Assembly (NCBI RefSeq): GCF_018613415.1
Contig: NZ_JAGGQG010000012.1
Location: 156,841-220,840, forward strand
Reading direction: 5' to 3'
DNA length: 64,000 nt
From: Bacillus sp. ISL-18
Lineage (GTDB): Bacteria > Bacillota > Bacilli > Bacillales > Cytobacillaceae
Made by a program: the position numbers and the translations under genes. Of the stretch, positions 10,825 to 25,141 are shown in pieces. The notes under the pieces are model-generated. The model did no database searches, was not told the DNA's origin, and saw only the letters and a list, made by a program, of their open reading frames with translations. Every line of letters begins with the position of its first letter. Position 1 is the first letter of the stretch.

Positions 10825-12147
10825 ATGATGGATTTAAAACCGGGTTTATGGCAGCAGCAAACATTAAAATTAACCATGACGCAGGAGTTGTCGCAGGCAA
10901 TCGCCTTATTGCAGTATTCTGCCCAGGAGCTGGCTGCATTTTTAGAAGATAAGGCATTGGAAAATCCTCTCCTAAAAGTCGAAAATGTGAATGTTAAACC
11001 GATGAATCCGCTGATCGACCGTAACCGTCGGAAGCATCAAAAGTCGGAAAAGGACTGGATTGAACAGATTGCAGACAAACCCTTTTCTCTTGAGGAATAC
11101 TTACTCTCTCAACTTAACATTAAAAACTTAACGGCTGAGCAAATGAAAGTGATTCGGCACTTGATCAAAAATATAGATGGAAACGGTTACTTTACTGGGA
11201 GTCTTTCTGAAATTGCCCTAAAATTGCAGGTGGAGTTAGACATCATTGAGGACTGCCTCGCGATTATTCAAACACTGGAGCCGGCTGGCATTGGGGCAAG
11301 AGATTTGCAAGAATGTTTAGCTTTGCAATGTTATTATAAAAATCCAAACAACGAACTAGCGCAAACGATTCTATCAACATACTTTGTGCCCTTTGCTGAA
11401 AAAAAGTGGAAGCCGATTGCAAAAGAATTAGGTGTGAGCTTGAAGGATCTGCAAGATGTTTTTGATGAAATCCAGCAGCTCAACCCAAAACCTGGTGCAT
11501 TACTCCATCAGGAGCCAACTACCTATATTATTCCCGATGCGATTATTGAGCAAACCAATGAGGGATTAACGGTCCGAATGTTTGATGAATCTCTGCCGCG
11601 GATTCGGTTTAATGAGCCTTATTATCAAAAGTTTCATAAACAAAATCAGCAGGTCAGCCGTTTCCTGCAGGATAAAGTACAGGACTACCAATGGATTTTA
11701 AAAAGTATTGAACAACGGAAAGAAACCCTTACGAAGGTTGTTGCCAAGATTGTTGAAAAACAACCGGCCTTTTTTCAAAAGGGAAGCCAATATTTAGTAC
11801 CCATGACGATGAAAGAGATCGCCAGTGAACTTGAAATCCATGAATCTACCGTCAGCCGGGCTGTCCGGGAAAAATATGTGCAAACACCAATAGGCACTTA
11901 TCCATTAAAAACTTTTTTCACTAGTACCATTCAAACCGCAGACGATGAGAGTACATCTTCCACACTGGTAAAGAATGAAATTGGTTTCTTGGTGGCCCAG
12001 GAAAATAAGGAAAAACCGCTATCGGACCAAGAGATGGTTGAACTGCTGAAGGGGCAAAAGGGAATCCTCGTTTCACGAAGAACCGTGGCTAAGTACCGGG
12101 AGCAGCTAGGCATTCCGTCCTCAGCAAAAAGGAAACGGTTTGTGTAA
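10825..12147 (+). CDS. rpoN: RNA polymerase sigma-54 factor (RpoN/SigL)
   Basis: Alternative sigma factor that needs enhancer-binding activators; in Bacillus it drives genes such as levanase, arginine and branched-chain amino acid catabolism and acetoin use. The N-terminal activator-interacting region starts MDLKPGLWQQQTLKLTMTQ, the core-binding region follows, and the C-terminal RpoN box reads ARRTVAKYRE-like SRRTVAKYREQLGIPSS. I chose the ATG seven bases after AAGGAGG over the GTG at 10819. The glutaredoxin-like gene follows 20 bp later, and cggR-gapA after that, the same neighbourhood as sigL in Bacillus. Confidence 0.95.
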   Translation: MMDLKPGLWQQQTLKLTMTQELSQAIALLQYSAQELAAFLEDKALENPLLKVENVNVKPMNPLIDRNRRKHQKSEKDWIEQIADKPFSLEEYLLSQLNIKNLTAEQMKVIRHLIKNIDGNGYFTGSLSEIALKLQVELDIIEDCLAIIQTLEPAGIGARDLQECLALQCYYKNPNNELAQTILSTYFVPFAEKKWKPIAKELGVSLKDLQDVFDEIQQLNPKPGALLHQEPTTYIIPDAIIEQTNEGLTVRMFDESLPRIRFNEPYYQKFHKQNQQVSRFLQDKVQDYQWILKSIEQRKETLTKVVAKIVEKQPAFFQKGSQYLVPMTMKEIASELEIHESTVSRAVREKYVQTPIGTYPLKTFFTSTIQTADDESTSSTLVKNEIGFLVAQENKEKPLSDQEMVELLKGQKGILVSRRTVAKYREQLGIPSSAKRKRFV

Positions 12148-12167
12148 TTAAGGAAAGGAAAAAAGAA

Positions 12168-12410
12168 ATGCAGACAATCACGTTATATACTAGAAAACGC
12201 TGTCCGCTCTGTGACAAAGCGAAAAATACTATTTTAGAATTGCAAGAGGATTGGAAGTTTCGCCTTGAAGAAATCGATATTGACTCAAGTGATGAATTAA
12301 CCGAACTTTATGGTCTCATGATTCCGGTTGTTCATATCGATGGAGAAGAAGTGGGATTTGGCTTTGTTGACAAAATTGACATAAGTAATCGTTTGCAAGA
12401 AAAAAACTGA
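12168..12410 (+). CDS. Glutaredoxin-family small thiol protein
   Basis: An 80-residue cytoplasmic thioredoxin-fold protein. The redox motif CPLC is at residues 12-15 and the cis-proline loop reads IPVVHIDG near residue 52, both placed as in glutaredoxins. It is probably cotranscribed with rpoN (20-bp gap). The target thiol is unknown. Confidence 0.82.
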   Translation: MQTITLYTRKRCPLCDKAKNTILELQEDWKFRLEEIDIDSSDELTELYGLMIPVVHIDGEEVGFGFVDKIDISNRLQEKN

Positions 12411-12420
12411 GGTAAATGAG

Positions 12421-12449
12421 TTGAAATGAATATTTACTCCTGTTACAAT
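12421..12449 (+). promoter_or_regulatory. Sigma-A promoter of the cggR-glycolytic operon
   Basis: TTGAAA and TACAAT are spaced 17 bp. The predicted start falls about 30 bp before the CggR operator. Confidence 0.8.
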
Positions 12450-12485
12450 GAAAAACGTAGTAGGGGTGATTTTTTTTAGCGTAGG

Positions 12486-12521
12486 TGGGACATAATTTGT
12501 CTATGGTGGACATTTTACGAC
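12486..12521 (+). promoter_or_regulatory. CggR operator (two direct repeats)
   Basis: TGGGAC-N6-TGTC-N4-GTGGAC-N6-CGAC matches the B. subtilis CggR operator layout CGGGAC-N6-TGTC-N4-CGGGAC-N6-TGTC in spacing and nearly all bases. It lies downstream of the promoter, where the repressor would act as a roadblock relieved by fructose-1,6-bisphosphate. Confidence 0.88.
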
Positions 12522-12552
12522 CAACTACATATAATAAAGGAGCATGCAGTTC

Positions 12553-13575
12553 ATGCAGTCATTTATTGATATCCAAAAAAGATTATTACCCGATCTCCTT
12601 CAAATCCTGCAGAAGCGACACACCATTTTACGATACATAGGATACATGCAGCCAGTAGGAAGAAGGAGCTTAGCTGTCAGCCTTGGGCTTACCGAAAGAA
12701 TACTTCGCAGTGAAGTAGACTTCCTTAAAGAGCAAAATCTTATTCATACCAATAATGTAGGAATGAGTTTAACGTCGGAAGGGAAAAATTTACTTGAAGA
12801 TTTAGAAGGTTTAATGCGTGAGCTAAAGGGTATAGACGTCATGGAACTAGAATTAAAACACCGGCTCGGCATTAAAAAGGTGATTATTGTCCCTGGTGAT
12901 AGCGACGAATCATCGTTGGTCAAAGGTGAACTCGGCAAGGCTACTGCATCTTGTATGAAAAAGCTTCTAGGCGGAAAAAATATCATCGCTGTGACTGGCG
13001 GTTCCACAATGGCAGCCGTCGCGGAAAGACTTTCACCCGATTTAACCCAAAAGGAATTACTATTTGTTCCGGCAAGGGGAGGGGTTGGTGAAGATGTACA
13101 TAATCAGGCAAACACGATTTGCTCGAATATGGCACACAACACTGATTCCCGGCATCGAGTTTTATATGTTCCAGGTCAGGTTAGTTCGGAAATTTACGAA
13201 TCTCTGATCAAAGAGCCCGATATCCACGAGGTCTTAACTTTAATTCAATCAGCCAGCATGGTTCTCCATGGAATTGGAGATGCTATTACAATGGCTGAGC
13301 GGCGAAAAACCAACCCTGATACTAAGATGAAACTTGAAGAAGGGAAGGCTGTTGGCGAGGCATTTGGGTATTATTTTAACGAAGAGGGCGAGATTGTCCA
13401 TAAGGTTCTAACAATTGGGCTTCAGCTCGAAGATCTAGAGCATATCCCTAATGTAATTGCGGTTGCAGGCGGGATATCAAAAGCCAAGGCAATAAAGGCC
13501 TATTTAAAACAAGCACCGAAATCGACGATTCTTATTACCGATGAAGGTGCAGCAAAAACGTTATTGAAAGGGTAA
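12553..13575 (+). CDS. cggR: Central glycolytic genes regulator CggR
   Basis: SorC/DeoR-family repressor of the gapA operon; fructose-1,6-bisphosphate is the inducer in B. subtilis. An N-terminal winged helix (PVGRRSLAVSLGLTERILR) is followed by a sugar-phosphate-binding domain with VTGGSTMAAVAE, VPARGGVGEDVHNQANTICS and AVAGGISKAKAI. I set the start at the second ATG, which has about 10 bases after AAAGGAG and matches homologues (MQSFIDIQKRLLPDL); the ATG at 12544 nearly touches the ribosome binding site. gapA follows after 49 bp, so the regulator is autoregulated with its targets. Confidence 0.94.
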   Translation: MQSFIDIQKRLLPDLLQILQKRHTILRYIGYMQPVGRRSLAVSLGLTERILRSEVDFLKEQNLIHTNNVGMSLTSEGKNLLEDLEGLMRELKGIDVMELELKHRLGIKKVIIVPGDSDESSLVKGELGKATASCMKKLLGGKNIIAVTGGSTMAAVAERLSPDLTQKELLFVPARGGVGEDVHNQANTICSNMAHNTDSRHRVLYVPGQVSSEIYESLIKEPDIHEVLTLIQSASMVLHGIGDAITMAERRKTNPDTKMKLEEGKAVGEAFGYYFNEEGEIVHKVLTIGLQLEDLEHIPNVIAVAGGISKAKAIKAYLKQAPKSTILITDEGAAKTLLKG

Positions 13576-13585
13576 TTCCTTTTAA

Positions 13586-14632
<1,047 letters not shown>

Positions 14633-14656
14633 TCCTTAAGATTATATAATGTTTTC

Positions 14657-14692
14657 CAAAGGGGAGCGGGGAAGATTCCCCCTCCTTTTTTA
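14657..14692 (+). terminator. Internal intrinsic terminator between gapA and pgk
   Basis: AAAGGGG.GCGGGGAA pairs with TTCCCCCTCCTTT and runs into T6. Placed between two genes of one operon, it probably ends part of the transcripts after gapA. Confidence 0.75.
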
Positions 14693-14759
14693 CTTTATGA
14701 GCTTTCAACAATATTCAAGCGGCTGTCATGACACCGCACATACTGGAGGTCCTTTACAC

Positions 14760-15944
14760 ATGAACAAGAAAACACTTAAGGATATCGATGTAAAAGGCAA
14801 ACGCGTTTTTTGCCGCGTAGATTTTAACGTTCCCATGCAGGATGGAAAAATCACAGACGAAACACGGATTCGCGCAGCATTACCAACAATTCAATACTTG
14901 ATGGAACAAGGAGCAAAGGTTATTTTAGCCAGCCACTTTGGCCGTCCAAAAGGGCAAGTGGTCGAAGAAATGCGCCTTACTCCTGTTGGTGTAAGACTTT
15001 CTGAGCTGCTCGGCAAAGAAGTGAAAAAAGCGGATGAGGCATATGGCGATTCTGTTAAAGCGATGATTGATACAATGAGTGAAGGCGATGTTCTTCTTCT
15101 TGAAAATGTTCGTTTCTATCCTGGTGAAGAGAAGAATGACCCTGAATTAGCAAAAGCTTTCGCTGAACTTGCGGATGTTTATGTAAACGACGCATTTGGT
15201 GCGGCTCACCGTGCCCATGCCTCAACAGAAGGTATTGCTCACAACCTCCCTGCAGTTTCAGGTTTCTTAATGGAAAAAGAACTTGATGTGCTTGGCAAAG
15301 CTCTATCAAACCCTGAACGTCCTTTTACAGCGATCATCGGTGGTGCGAAAGTAAAGGACAAAATCGGTGTAATCGAAAACCTGCTTGAACTAGTGGATAA
15401 CTTAATCATTGGCGGTGGATTGGCTTATACATTCGTTAAAGCTCAAGGCCATGAAGTGGGTAAATCATTACTAGAAGCAGACAAACTCGACCTAGCAAAT
15501 TCTTTCATTGAAAAGGCAAAACAAAAAGGTGTTAACTTCCTTATGCCGGTTGATGTGGTAGTAGCTGACGATTTCTCTGCTGATGCCAATAAAAAAGTCG
15601 TTTCAATCGAAGAAATCCCTGCTGATTGGGAAGCTCTTGATATCGGACCAAAAACAAGAGAAATTTATAGTGATGTGATCAAAAATTCAAAGCTTGTGAT
15701 CTGGAATGGACCAATGGGCGTATTTGAAATTGATGCCTTTGCTGGCGGTACAAAAGCGGTTGCAGAAGCACTTGCTGAATCAGAAGGTACATATTCCGTT
15801 ATTGGCGGCGGAGACTCAGCAGCTGCAGTTGAAAAGTTCAACTTAGCAGACAAAATGAGCCATATCTCCACAGGCGGCGGAGCATCTCTTGAGTTTATGG
15901 AAGGTAAAGCACTTCCTGGCGTCGTGGCATTGAACGATAAATAA
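14760..15944 (+). CDS. pgk: Phosphoglycerate kinase
   Basis: Transfers the acyl phosphate of 1,3-bisphosphoglycerate to ADP in glycolysis. The 394 residues are the family norm when starting at [17 protein letters not shown], preceded by GGAGGT; a longer frame beginning at 14649 would include the terminator and is rejected. Family motifs are RVDFNVPM at the N-terminus, [22 protein letters not shown], and the C-terminal [11 protein letters not shown] nucleotide loop. Confidence 0.97.
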   Translation: MNKKTLKDIDVKGKRVFCRVDFNVPMQDGKITDETRIRAALPTIQYLMEQGAKVILASHFGRPKGQVVEEMRLTPVGVRLSELLGKEVKKADEAYGDSVKAMIDTMSEGDVLLLENVRFYPGEEKNDPELAKAFAELADVYVNDAFGAAHRAHASTEGIAHNLPAVSGFLMEKELDVLGKALSNPERPFTAIIGGAKVKDKIGVIENLLELVDNLIIGGGLAYTFVKAQGHEVGKSLLEADKLDLANSFIEKAKQKGVNFLMPVDVVVADDFSADANKKVVSIEEIPADWEALDIGPKTREIYSDVIKNSKLVIWNGPMGVFEIDAFAGGTKAVAEALAESEGTYSVIGGGDSAAAVEKFNLADKMSHISTGGGASLEFMEGKALPGVVALNDK

Positions 15945-16015
15945 GATTAACAAATTTTTTAATATATTTACAAAGTTACGGTAGATATTAACCATTTTTT
16001 GATAGATAGTAATAA

Positions 16016-18338
<2,323 letters not shown>

Positions 18339-18365
18339 ATTATTCTTTTTAAGGAGAGAAATTAA

Positions 18366-19664
<1,299 letters not shown>

Positions 19665-19677
19665 TTCTATATAAGGT

Positions 19678-19711
19678 AAGCCCTCGTTTCTAGTGAACGG
19701 GGGCTTTTTTA
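19678..19711 (+). terminator. Intrinsic terminator after eno
   Basis: AGCCCTCGTT and AACGGGGGCT arms followed by T6; ends the glycolytic operon. Confidence 0.9.
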
Positions 19712-19736
19712 ATTCCTGAAAATGTCAAGCAGGGAA

Positions 19737-19778
19737 ATCGCAAGGTTGTGTTTAATAATACAATAAACAACTTGCGAT
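19737..19778 (+). promoter_or_regulatory. Imperfect inverted repeat before the DUF6241-like gene
   Basis: ATCGCAAGGTTGTGTTTA pairs imperfectly with TAAACAACTTGCGAT around a 9-nt centre. No T-run follows, so it is more likely an operator or an mRNA 5' structure than a terminator. It ends 18 bp before the ATG. Confidence 0.4.
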
Positions 19779-19796
19779 AGGGATTGGGGTAAAACG

Positions 19797-20342
19797 ATGA
19801 AAAACTATTTCAAACAACTATCATGGGCACAGCGTGTGATGATTATGATTGCAGTTATGGTCTTAGGTATCTTTTCTTATTATCAAACGACAGGTTCACT
19901 TCCTTTTCAAAAGAAACCTGTCACGGTAATGGTACAAACATCAAAGGATGGTCAATCAGCGATTAAAATCGATGACCCGGCCAGCAAAGAAATTGAAAAG
20001 GACTTTCCTATGAATATGACAGAAGATGAAGTCATGGATGCGATTCATAAAATGTCTCATCAAAAAGTGGAAGCCAGTAAGAAGTGGGGAGCAATCCCAC
20101 TGACACCCGGCCGTGTCAATCAACTTTTAAAAGTAGTTCAAAAGAATGCTAATCACTATGCCAATTCCTCTGTATACATAGACATTTTAGAGCGCTGGTC
20201 TAAAGGGGATTTTTCAGCGGTAGACAAGGATCATAACAGAATTTGGAATTTGCAAGGAGGAACCATAGGCAAGGCAGTGGGGATTTTATCGGTGGAAGAA
20301 GAGAAGGCGTATATTGAAGAGAATTATAAGATTAAACGATAA
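19797..20342 (+). CDS. Membrane-anchored protein resembling DUF6241
   Basis: 181 residues with a single N-terminal membrane segment (VMIMIAVMVLGIFSYY, about residues 14-29) and the rest predicted outside the cell. The extracytoplasmic part contains TEDEVMDAIHKMSHQKV, AIPLTPGRVNQLL and WNLQGGTIGKAVGIL, which I associate with the uncharacterised DUF6241 family of Bacillus; that match is from memory. The role is unknown. It stands alone between the eno terminator and secG. Confidence 0.75.
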   Translation: MKNYFKQLSWAQRVMIMIAVMVLGIFSYYQTTGSLPFQKKPVTVMVQTSKDGQSAIKIDDPASKEIEKDFPMNMTEDEVMDAIHKMSHQKVEASKKWGAIPLTPGRVNQLLKVVQKNANHYANSSVYIDILERWSKGDFSAVDKDHNRIWNLQGGTIGKAVGILSVEEEKAYIEENYKIKR

Positions 20343-20443
20343 GGCTTACGGTAACTTGTCACAATAACGACTATTGTCTAAAGGGAAATTGTATGGTAAA
20401 TTTAATATACTGTGAACTGTACGTCTAACAGGAGGTGGCTTAC

Positions 20444-20677
20444 ATGCATGCATTAGTCGTAACATTATTAGTTATCGTTAGTATTGCTCTTATTGCAGTT
20501 GTTTTACTACAGTCTGGTAAGAGTGCTGGCTTATCTGGTGCCATTTCTGGCGGTGCTGAAACTTTATTCGGTAAGCAAAAGGCACGAGGAATGGACTTGA
20601 TCTTACACCGAATTACAGTTGTATTATCCGTATTATTTTTCCTGCTTGCCCTTGCGGTTACTTATTTTAAAATTTAA
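20444..20677 (+). CDS. secG: Preprotein translocase subunit SecG
   Basis: Small inner-membrane component of the SecYEG channel that assists SecA-driven export. The 77 residues hold two hydrophobic segments around the conserved [16 protein letters not shown] loop. I set the start at the ATG eight bases past GGAGG rather than at GTG 20435, which lies in the ribosome binding site. The esterase-rnr-smpB-ssrA group follows as in B. subtilis, but here a 1-kb repeat array separates them. Confidence 0.93.
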   Translation: MHALVVTLLVIVSIALIAVVLLQSGKSAGLSGAISGGAETLFGKQKARGMDLILHRITVVLSVLFFLLALAVTYFKI

Positions 20678-20688
20678 TGTAAACATCC

Positions 20689-20721
20689 AAACCTAGCCGT
20701 TGTGCTGGGTTTTTTGTTTTT
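20689..20721 (+). terminator. Intrinsic terminator after secG
   Basis: AACCTAGC and GCTGGGTT arms around a six-base loop, then TTTTTTG. It separates secG transcription from the repeat array. Confidence 0.8.
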
Positions 20722-20746
20722 TATTTGGGGATTTGCTGTGTGGGTG

Positions 20747-21770
20747 CGGAATTAATCAAGAGACACGTGGAATGGTAGGCTGGTGCGAGCCTGTTTTGCG
20801 GAAATACTTCAGAAATCCACGGAAATAATTGGAGAACGTACGGAATTAATTAGAGATCATACGGAAATAAAGATCAAGTTCGCGGAATTAATCCAAAAGT
20901 ACACGGAATTCAAGGTTGGGGCATGCCTCAAATTAGGAGTTTGCGGAAATAATTAAGAAATCCACGGAATTAATTGGAAAACGTACGGAATTAATTAGAA
21001 ATCATACGGAAATAACGATCAAGTTCGCGGAAAAAATTTATAATTTCACGGAATCCCAGGTAGGAGCATGCCTACAATGGGGAGTTCGCGGAAATACTTC
21101 AGATATCCACGGAATTAATCGAGGAACGCACGGAATTAATTAGAAATCATACGGAAATAAGGTTTAAGTTCCCGGAAAAAATCAAATAGTACCCAGAATT
21201 CAAGGTTGGAGCAAGCCTCTAATGTGGAGTTTGCGGAATTAATTTAGAAATCCACGGAAATAATTGAAGAAGGTACGGTATTATTTAGTAATCATACGGA
21301 AATAAAGATCAAGTTCGCGGAATTATTCCAAAAGTTCACGGAATCCAAGGTGGAGGTATGCCTCTAATAAAGGAGTTCGCAGAAATATTATTTAAGAAAC
21401 CCACGGAAATAATTGAAGAACGTACGGAATTAATTAGAAATCGTACGGAAATATCGACCAAGTTCGCGGAATTAATCTAAAAGTTCACGGAATCCAAGGT
21501 TGGAGCATGCCCCAAATTAGGAGTTCGCGGAAATAATTAAGAAACCCACGGAAATAATTGAAGAACGTACGGAATTAATTAGATATCATACGGAAATAAC
21601 GTTCAAGTTCGCGGAAAAAAACCAAAAGTTCACGGAATCCCAGGTAGAAGCAAGCCTCTAATTAGGCGTTTGCAGAATTAATTCAGATACCCACGGAATT
21701 AATTAGTAAGCATACGGAAATATCGATCAAGTCCAGGGAATTATTTCACAAATCCACGGAATTAATCAAA
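20747..21770. repeat. Array 1: 21-bp-phased CGGAA boxes in 145-bp units
   Basis: A 1-kb gene-free array. The core CGGAA followed by an A/T tract (AATTAATT, AAATAATT or AAAAAA) recurs every 21 bp. Six boxes make a group and groups are separated by 40 bp, so the super-period is 145 bp. First boxes of the seven full groups start at 20799, 20944, 21089, 21234, 21380, 21528 and 21673. I count 41 boxes in these groups plus one or two degenerate ones upstream; departures are few (three extra bases in group 5, one box missing in group 7). The 40-bp spacers share a core near TTGGAGCATGCCTC. Box flanks are position-specific: GCGG, CACGG, GTACGG, ATACGG, GCGG, CACGG. Neither 40 nor 145 is divisible by 3 and stops are frequent, so it is not coding. 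Confidence 0.95.
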
Positions 21771-21904
21771 ACAAGCAAAGTATCCCATCCCCACATTCTC
21801 CAGCTAATCGTTTTGCTAACACCCCACAAGGCTTTTTTCTGGAATGTTACCTCTTTTAATGCTTAAACTAAGAGAAGCTACTAGAATTAAAAGGAGTTTT
21901 TAAC

Positions 21905-22651
21905 ATGAAAGTTGCACCACCGAAACCATTTACCTTTGAAGGAGGAAAACGCGCCGTCTTGCTGCTCCACGGGTTTACCGGAAATTCAGCAGATGTCCGG
22001 ATGCTGGGCCGCTTTTTAGAAAAAAAAGGCTACACCTGCCATGCCCCGCACTATAAAGGCCATGGCGTACCACCGGAAGAACTCGTCCATACCGGTCCCG
22101 AGGATTGGTGGCAGGACGTCCTTAATGGATACCATTTTTTAAAAAATAACGGACATGACGAAATTGCTGTCGCCGGACTTTCACTTGGCGGCGTATTTTC
22201 CTTGAAATTGGGTTACACTGTACCTATAAAGGGTATTGTACCGATGTGTGCCCCGATGCATATAAAAAGTGAAGAAGTCATGTACCAAGGAATTCTCGAT
22301 TATGCCCGCGAATATAAAAGGTATGAAGGAAAAACAGACGAACAAATCGAAGTGGAAATGAATGAGTTTAAAAAGACCCCCATGAAAACATTAAAAGCAC
22401 TTCAGCAATTAATTGCCGATGTGCGTAACCATGTAGATATGGTCTATGCCCCAACATTCGTTGTCCAAGCACGTCACGATAAAATGATTAATACCGAGAG
22501 TGCCAACATCATTTACAACGAAATTGAATCGACCATAAAAGAAATCAAGTGGTATGAAGAATCAGGACATGTCATTACCCTAGATAAAGAGCGTGAACAG
22601 CTTCATGAAGATGTTTATGCTTTCTTAGAGAGTCTAGATTGGCAAGTATAA
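21905..22651 (+). CDS. Carboxylesterase (Est30/YvaK-like alpha/beta hydrolase)
   Basis: Cytoplasmic esterase of about 248 residues acting on short-chain carboxylic esters. The nucleophile elbow GLSLGG holds the catalytic serine near residue 94, the oxyanion segment is LLLHGFTGN near residue 20, and DKEREQ follows the catalytic histidine in ESGHVITLD near the C-terminus. It lies immediately upstream of rnr, 27 bp away, as in B. subtilis and Geobacillus. The natural substrate is unknown. Confidence 0.9.
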   Translation: MKVAPPKPFTFEGGKRAVLLLHGFTGNSADVRMLGRFLEKKGYTCHAPHYKGHGVPPEELVHTGPEDWWQDVLNGYHFLKNNGHDEIAVAGLSLGGVFSLKLGYTVPIKGIVPMCAPMHIKSEEVMYQGILDYAREYKRYEGKTDEQIEVEMNEFKKTPMKTLKALQQLIADVRNHVDMVYAPTFVVQARHDKMINTESANIIYNEIESTIKEIKWYEESGHVITLDKEREQLHEDVYAFLESLDWQV

Positions 22652-22678
22652 ATAAAGCACCCCAAAGGAGGGAATAGT

Positions 22679-25048
22679 TTGGAAGATAACATTCAAAAGC
22701 ACATCGATAAGCTTTTGCAATATATGAGAGATGAAGCCTACAAACCATTAACCGTGCAGGAACTGGAAGAAGCATTTGGCATTCAAGATTCCGGCGACTT
22801 TAAAGAGTTTGTTAAGGCCCTAGTTCAAATGGAGGAAAAAGGTCTTGTTGTGAGGACACGCAGCAACCGCTACGGGCTCCCGCAAAAAATGAATTTAATT
22901 CGCGGCAAGCTGATTGGACATGCCAAGGGCTTTGCATTTGTGGTACCAGATGAACCGGGAATGGACGATATTTTTATTCCGCCCAATGAAACGAATACCG
23001 CTATGCATGGCGATATCGTGCTTGCTCGAGTTTCATCAGAAACATCCGGTACTCGCCGTGAAGGTAGTATTATTCGGATAATTGAACGCGGTGTCCAGCA
23101 AATTGTGGGGACCTACGTCGAGAGCAAAAGCTTTGGCTTTGTGATTCCGGATGATAAAAAGTTTGCCAACGATATCTTTATCCCGAAGAATGCATCAAAA
23201 GGAGCGGTCGAAGGACATAAAGTGGTCGTTAAACTTGTTACCTACCCGGATGGACGTAAAAGTGCAGAAGGTGAAGTCATTCAAGTTCTTGGGCATAAAA
23301 ATGACCCAGGCGTAGACATTTTATCCGTCATACATAAGCACGGGCTGCCAATGGCATTTCCTGATGATGTATTAACGCAGGCCAATGAGACACCTGATAC
23401 GATTGATGAAAGTGAACTAGCGAACCGCCGCGATTTACGTAATGAAACCATTGTGACGATTGACGGTGCCGACGCAAAAGACTTGGATGACGCTGTTACC
23501 GTAACAAAATTAGACAACGGTAACTATAAGCTTGGTGTCCACATTGCCGACGTCAGCTATTATGTTAAAGAGGGTACGCCGATTGACGTGGAAGCAGAGG
23601 AACGGGCAACGAGTGTTTATTTAGTTGACCGAGTGATTCCGATGATTCCTCATCGTCTTTCAAACGGGATTTGTTCTCTTAACCCAAGAGTAGACCGTCT
23701 TGTATTGTCCTGTGAAATGGAGATTTCATCAGAAGGAACCGTTGTTTCGCATGAAATTTTTCAAAGCGTTATTAAAACAACGGAGCGGATGACGTACTAT
23801 GATGTGAATCGAATCCTTACCGACAAGGATGAAGAGACACGCGCAAGGTATGAATCGCTTGTTCCGATGTTTGAAATGATGGAAGAACTTGCAGAGATTC
23901 TCAGAAACAAACGAATGAAGCGTGGTGCCATCGACTTCGACTTCAAAGAATCCAAGGTTTTGGTTGATGAAGAAGGCAAACCTACAGATGTTGTTTTACG
24001 CGAGAGGTCTGTTGCGGAGCGGTTAATTGAAGAATTCATGCTGGCTGCCAACGAAACGGTTGCAGAGCATTTCCATTGGATGGAAGTTCCGTTTATTTAC
24101 CGGATTCACGAGGATCCTAAGGAAGATAAATTACGGAGATTTTTCGAGTTTATTACCAACTTTGGCTATATCGTAAAAGGGACAGCCAACGATGTGCATC
24201 CTCGTGCACTGCAGGAAATCATTGAAGAGGTTCAAGGCAAACCAGAAGAAATGGTGATTTCGACTGTCATGCTCCGTTCCATGCAGCAGGCTAAATATTA
24301 TCCGGAAAGTCTTGGACACTTTGGGTTATCGACCGAGTTTTATACCCATTTCACATCGCCAATTCGCCGTTATCCGGATACGATTGTCCATCGCTTAATC
24401 CGTACCTATTTAATTGAAGGAAAAATCGATTCGGCCACGCAGGAAAAATGGAATGCCCGCCTGCCTGAAATTGCCGAGCATTCTTCAAAAATGGAGCGCC
24501 GTGCTGTCGATGCCGAGCGCGAAACAGATGAGTTGAAGAAAGCCGAGTACATGGAAGATAAAATTGGTGTTGAGTACGATGGCATTATCAGCTCTGTGAC
24601 CAACTTTGGTATGTTTGTGGAACTGCCGAATACCATTGAAGGACTTGTTCATGTCAGCTATATGACTGACGATTATTATCGTTTTGACGAGCGTCATTAT
24701 GCGATGATTGGTGAGCGGACTGGAAATGTTTTCCGAATTGGTGATGAAATTACCGTTCGTGTCGTAAAAGTAAATAAAGACGAGCGTTCAATTGATTTTG
24801 AAATTGTCGGCATGAAAGGGACGCGCCGTGAAAGACCAGAAACGACAAGAGTCTTTAGTACAGGCAGCGATACTCATAAGCCGCGCCGGAATAAGCAGCA
24901 GGGCGAAGGCAAACAAGGACAAGGGCGCAGCCGGAATGGCGGTCAAAAGTCTGAATCTGTCGGCGGACAGGGCGGCAAAGGCAAAAGTAAACGTAAGTTT
25001 TATGATAATGTACCGAAATCTAAGAGCAGAAAAAGAAAAAATAAATAA
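22679..25048 (+). CDS. rnr: Ribonuclease R
   Basis: Processive 3'-5' exoribonuclease that degrades structured RNA and works with tmRNA in decay of non-stop mRNAs. An N-terminal winged helix precedes two cold-shock domains, the RNB catalytic domain with [14 protein letters not shown] (acidic metal ligands), an S1 domain near residues 625-710, and a lysine-rich tail ([10 protein letters not shown]). Translation starts at TTG behind AAAGGAGGG, giving 789 residues. Clustering with smpB and ssrA joins trans-translation with the nuclease that clears its substrates. Confidence 0.96.
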   Translation: MEDNIQKHIDKLLQYMRDEAYKPLTVQELEEAFGIQDSGDFKEFVKALVQMEEKGLVVRTRSNRYGLPQKMNLIRGKLIGHAKGFAFVVPDEPGMDDIFIPPNETNTAMHGDIVLARVSSETSGTRREGSIIRIIERGVQQIVGTYVESKSFGFVIPDDKKFANDIFIPKNASKGAVEGHKVVVKLVTYPDGRKSAEGEVIQVLGHKNDPGVDILSVIHKHGLPMAFPDDVLTQANETPDTIDESELANRRDLRNETIVTIDGADAKDLDDAVTVTKLDNGNYKLGVHIADVSYYVKEGTPIDVEAEERATSVYLVDRVIPMIPHRLSNGICSLNPRVDRLVLSCEMEISSEGTVVSHEIFQSVIKTTERMTYYDVNRILTDKDEETRARYESLVPMFEMMEELAEILRNKRMKRGAIDFDFKESKVLVDEEGKPTDVVLRERSVAERLIEEFMLAANETVAEHFHWMEVPFIYRIHEDPKEDKLRRFFEFITNFGYIVKGTANDVHPRALQEIIEEVQGKPEEMVISTVMLRSMQQAKYYPESLGHFGLSTEFYTHFTSPIRRYPDTIVHRLIRTYLIEGKIDSATQEKWNARLPEIAEHSSKMERRAVDAERETDELKKAEYMEDKIGVEYDGIISSVTNFGMFVELPNTIEGLVHVSYMTDDYYRFDERHYAMIGERTGNVFRIGDEITVRVVKVNKDERSIDFEIVGMKGTRRERPETTRVFSTGSDTHKPRRNKQQGEGKQGQGRSRNGGQKSESVGGQGGKGKSKRKFYDNVPKSKSRKRKNK

Positions 25049-25141
25049 AAGGAATGGGGCCCTTATCACACAAGGCCCCTTTCTCGTTGTACAGGATATG
25101 TAAATCTGCTAAAATAAATCCATAGAGTTGAGGTGAAACAA

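Noticed and set aside
20747..21770. Repeat array considered as a CRISPR
   Set aside because: Repeat core is only about 5-11 bp every 21 bp, intervening sequences recur between units rather than being unique, and no cas genes are present.
20747..21770. Repeat array considered as a degenerate heptapeptide-coding repeat (21 bp = 7 codons)
   Set aside because: The 40-bp spacer and 145-bp unit are not multiples of 3, and TAA/TAG/TGA recur in the frames read on both strands.
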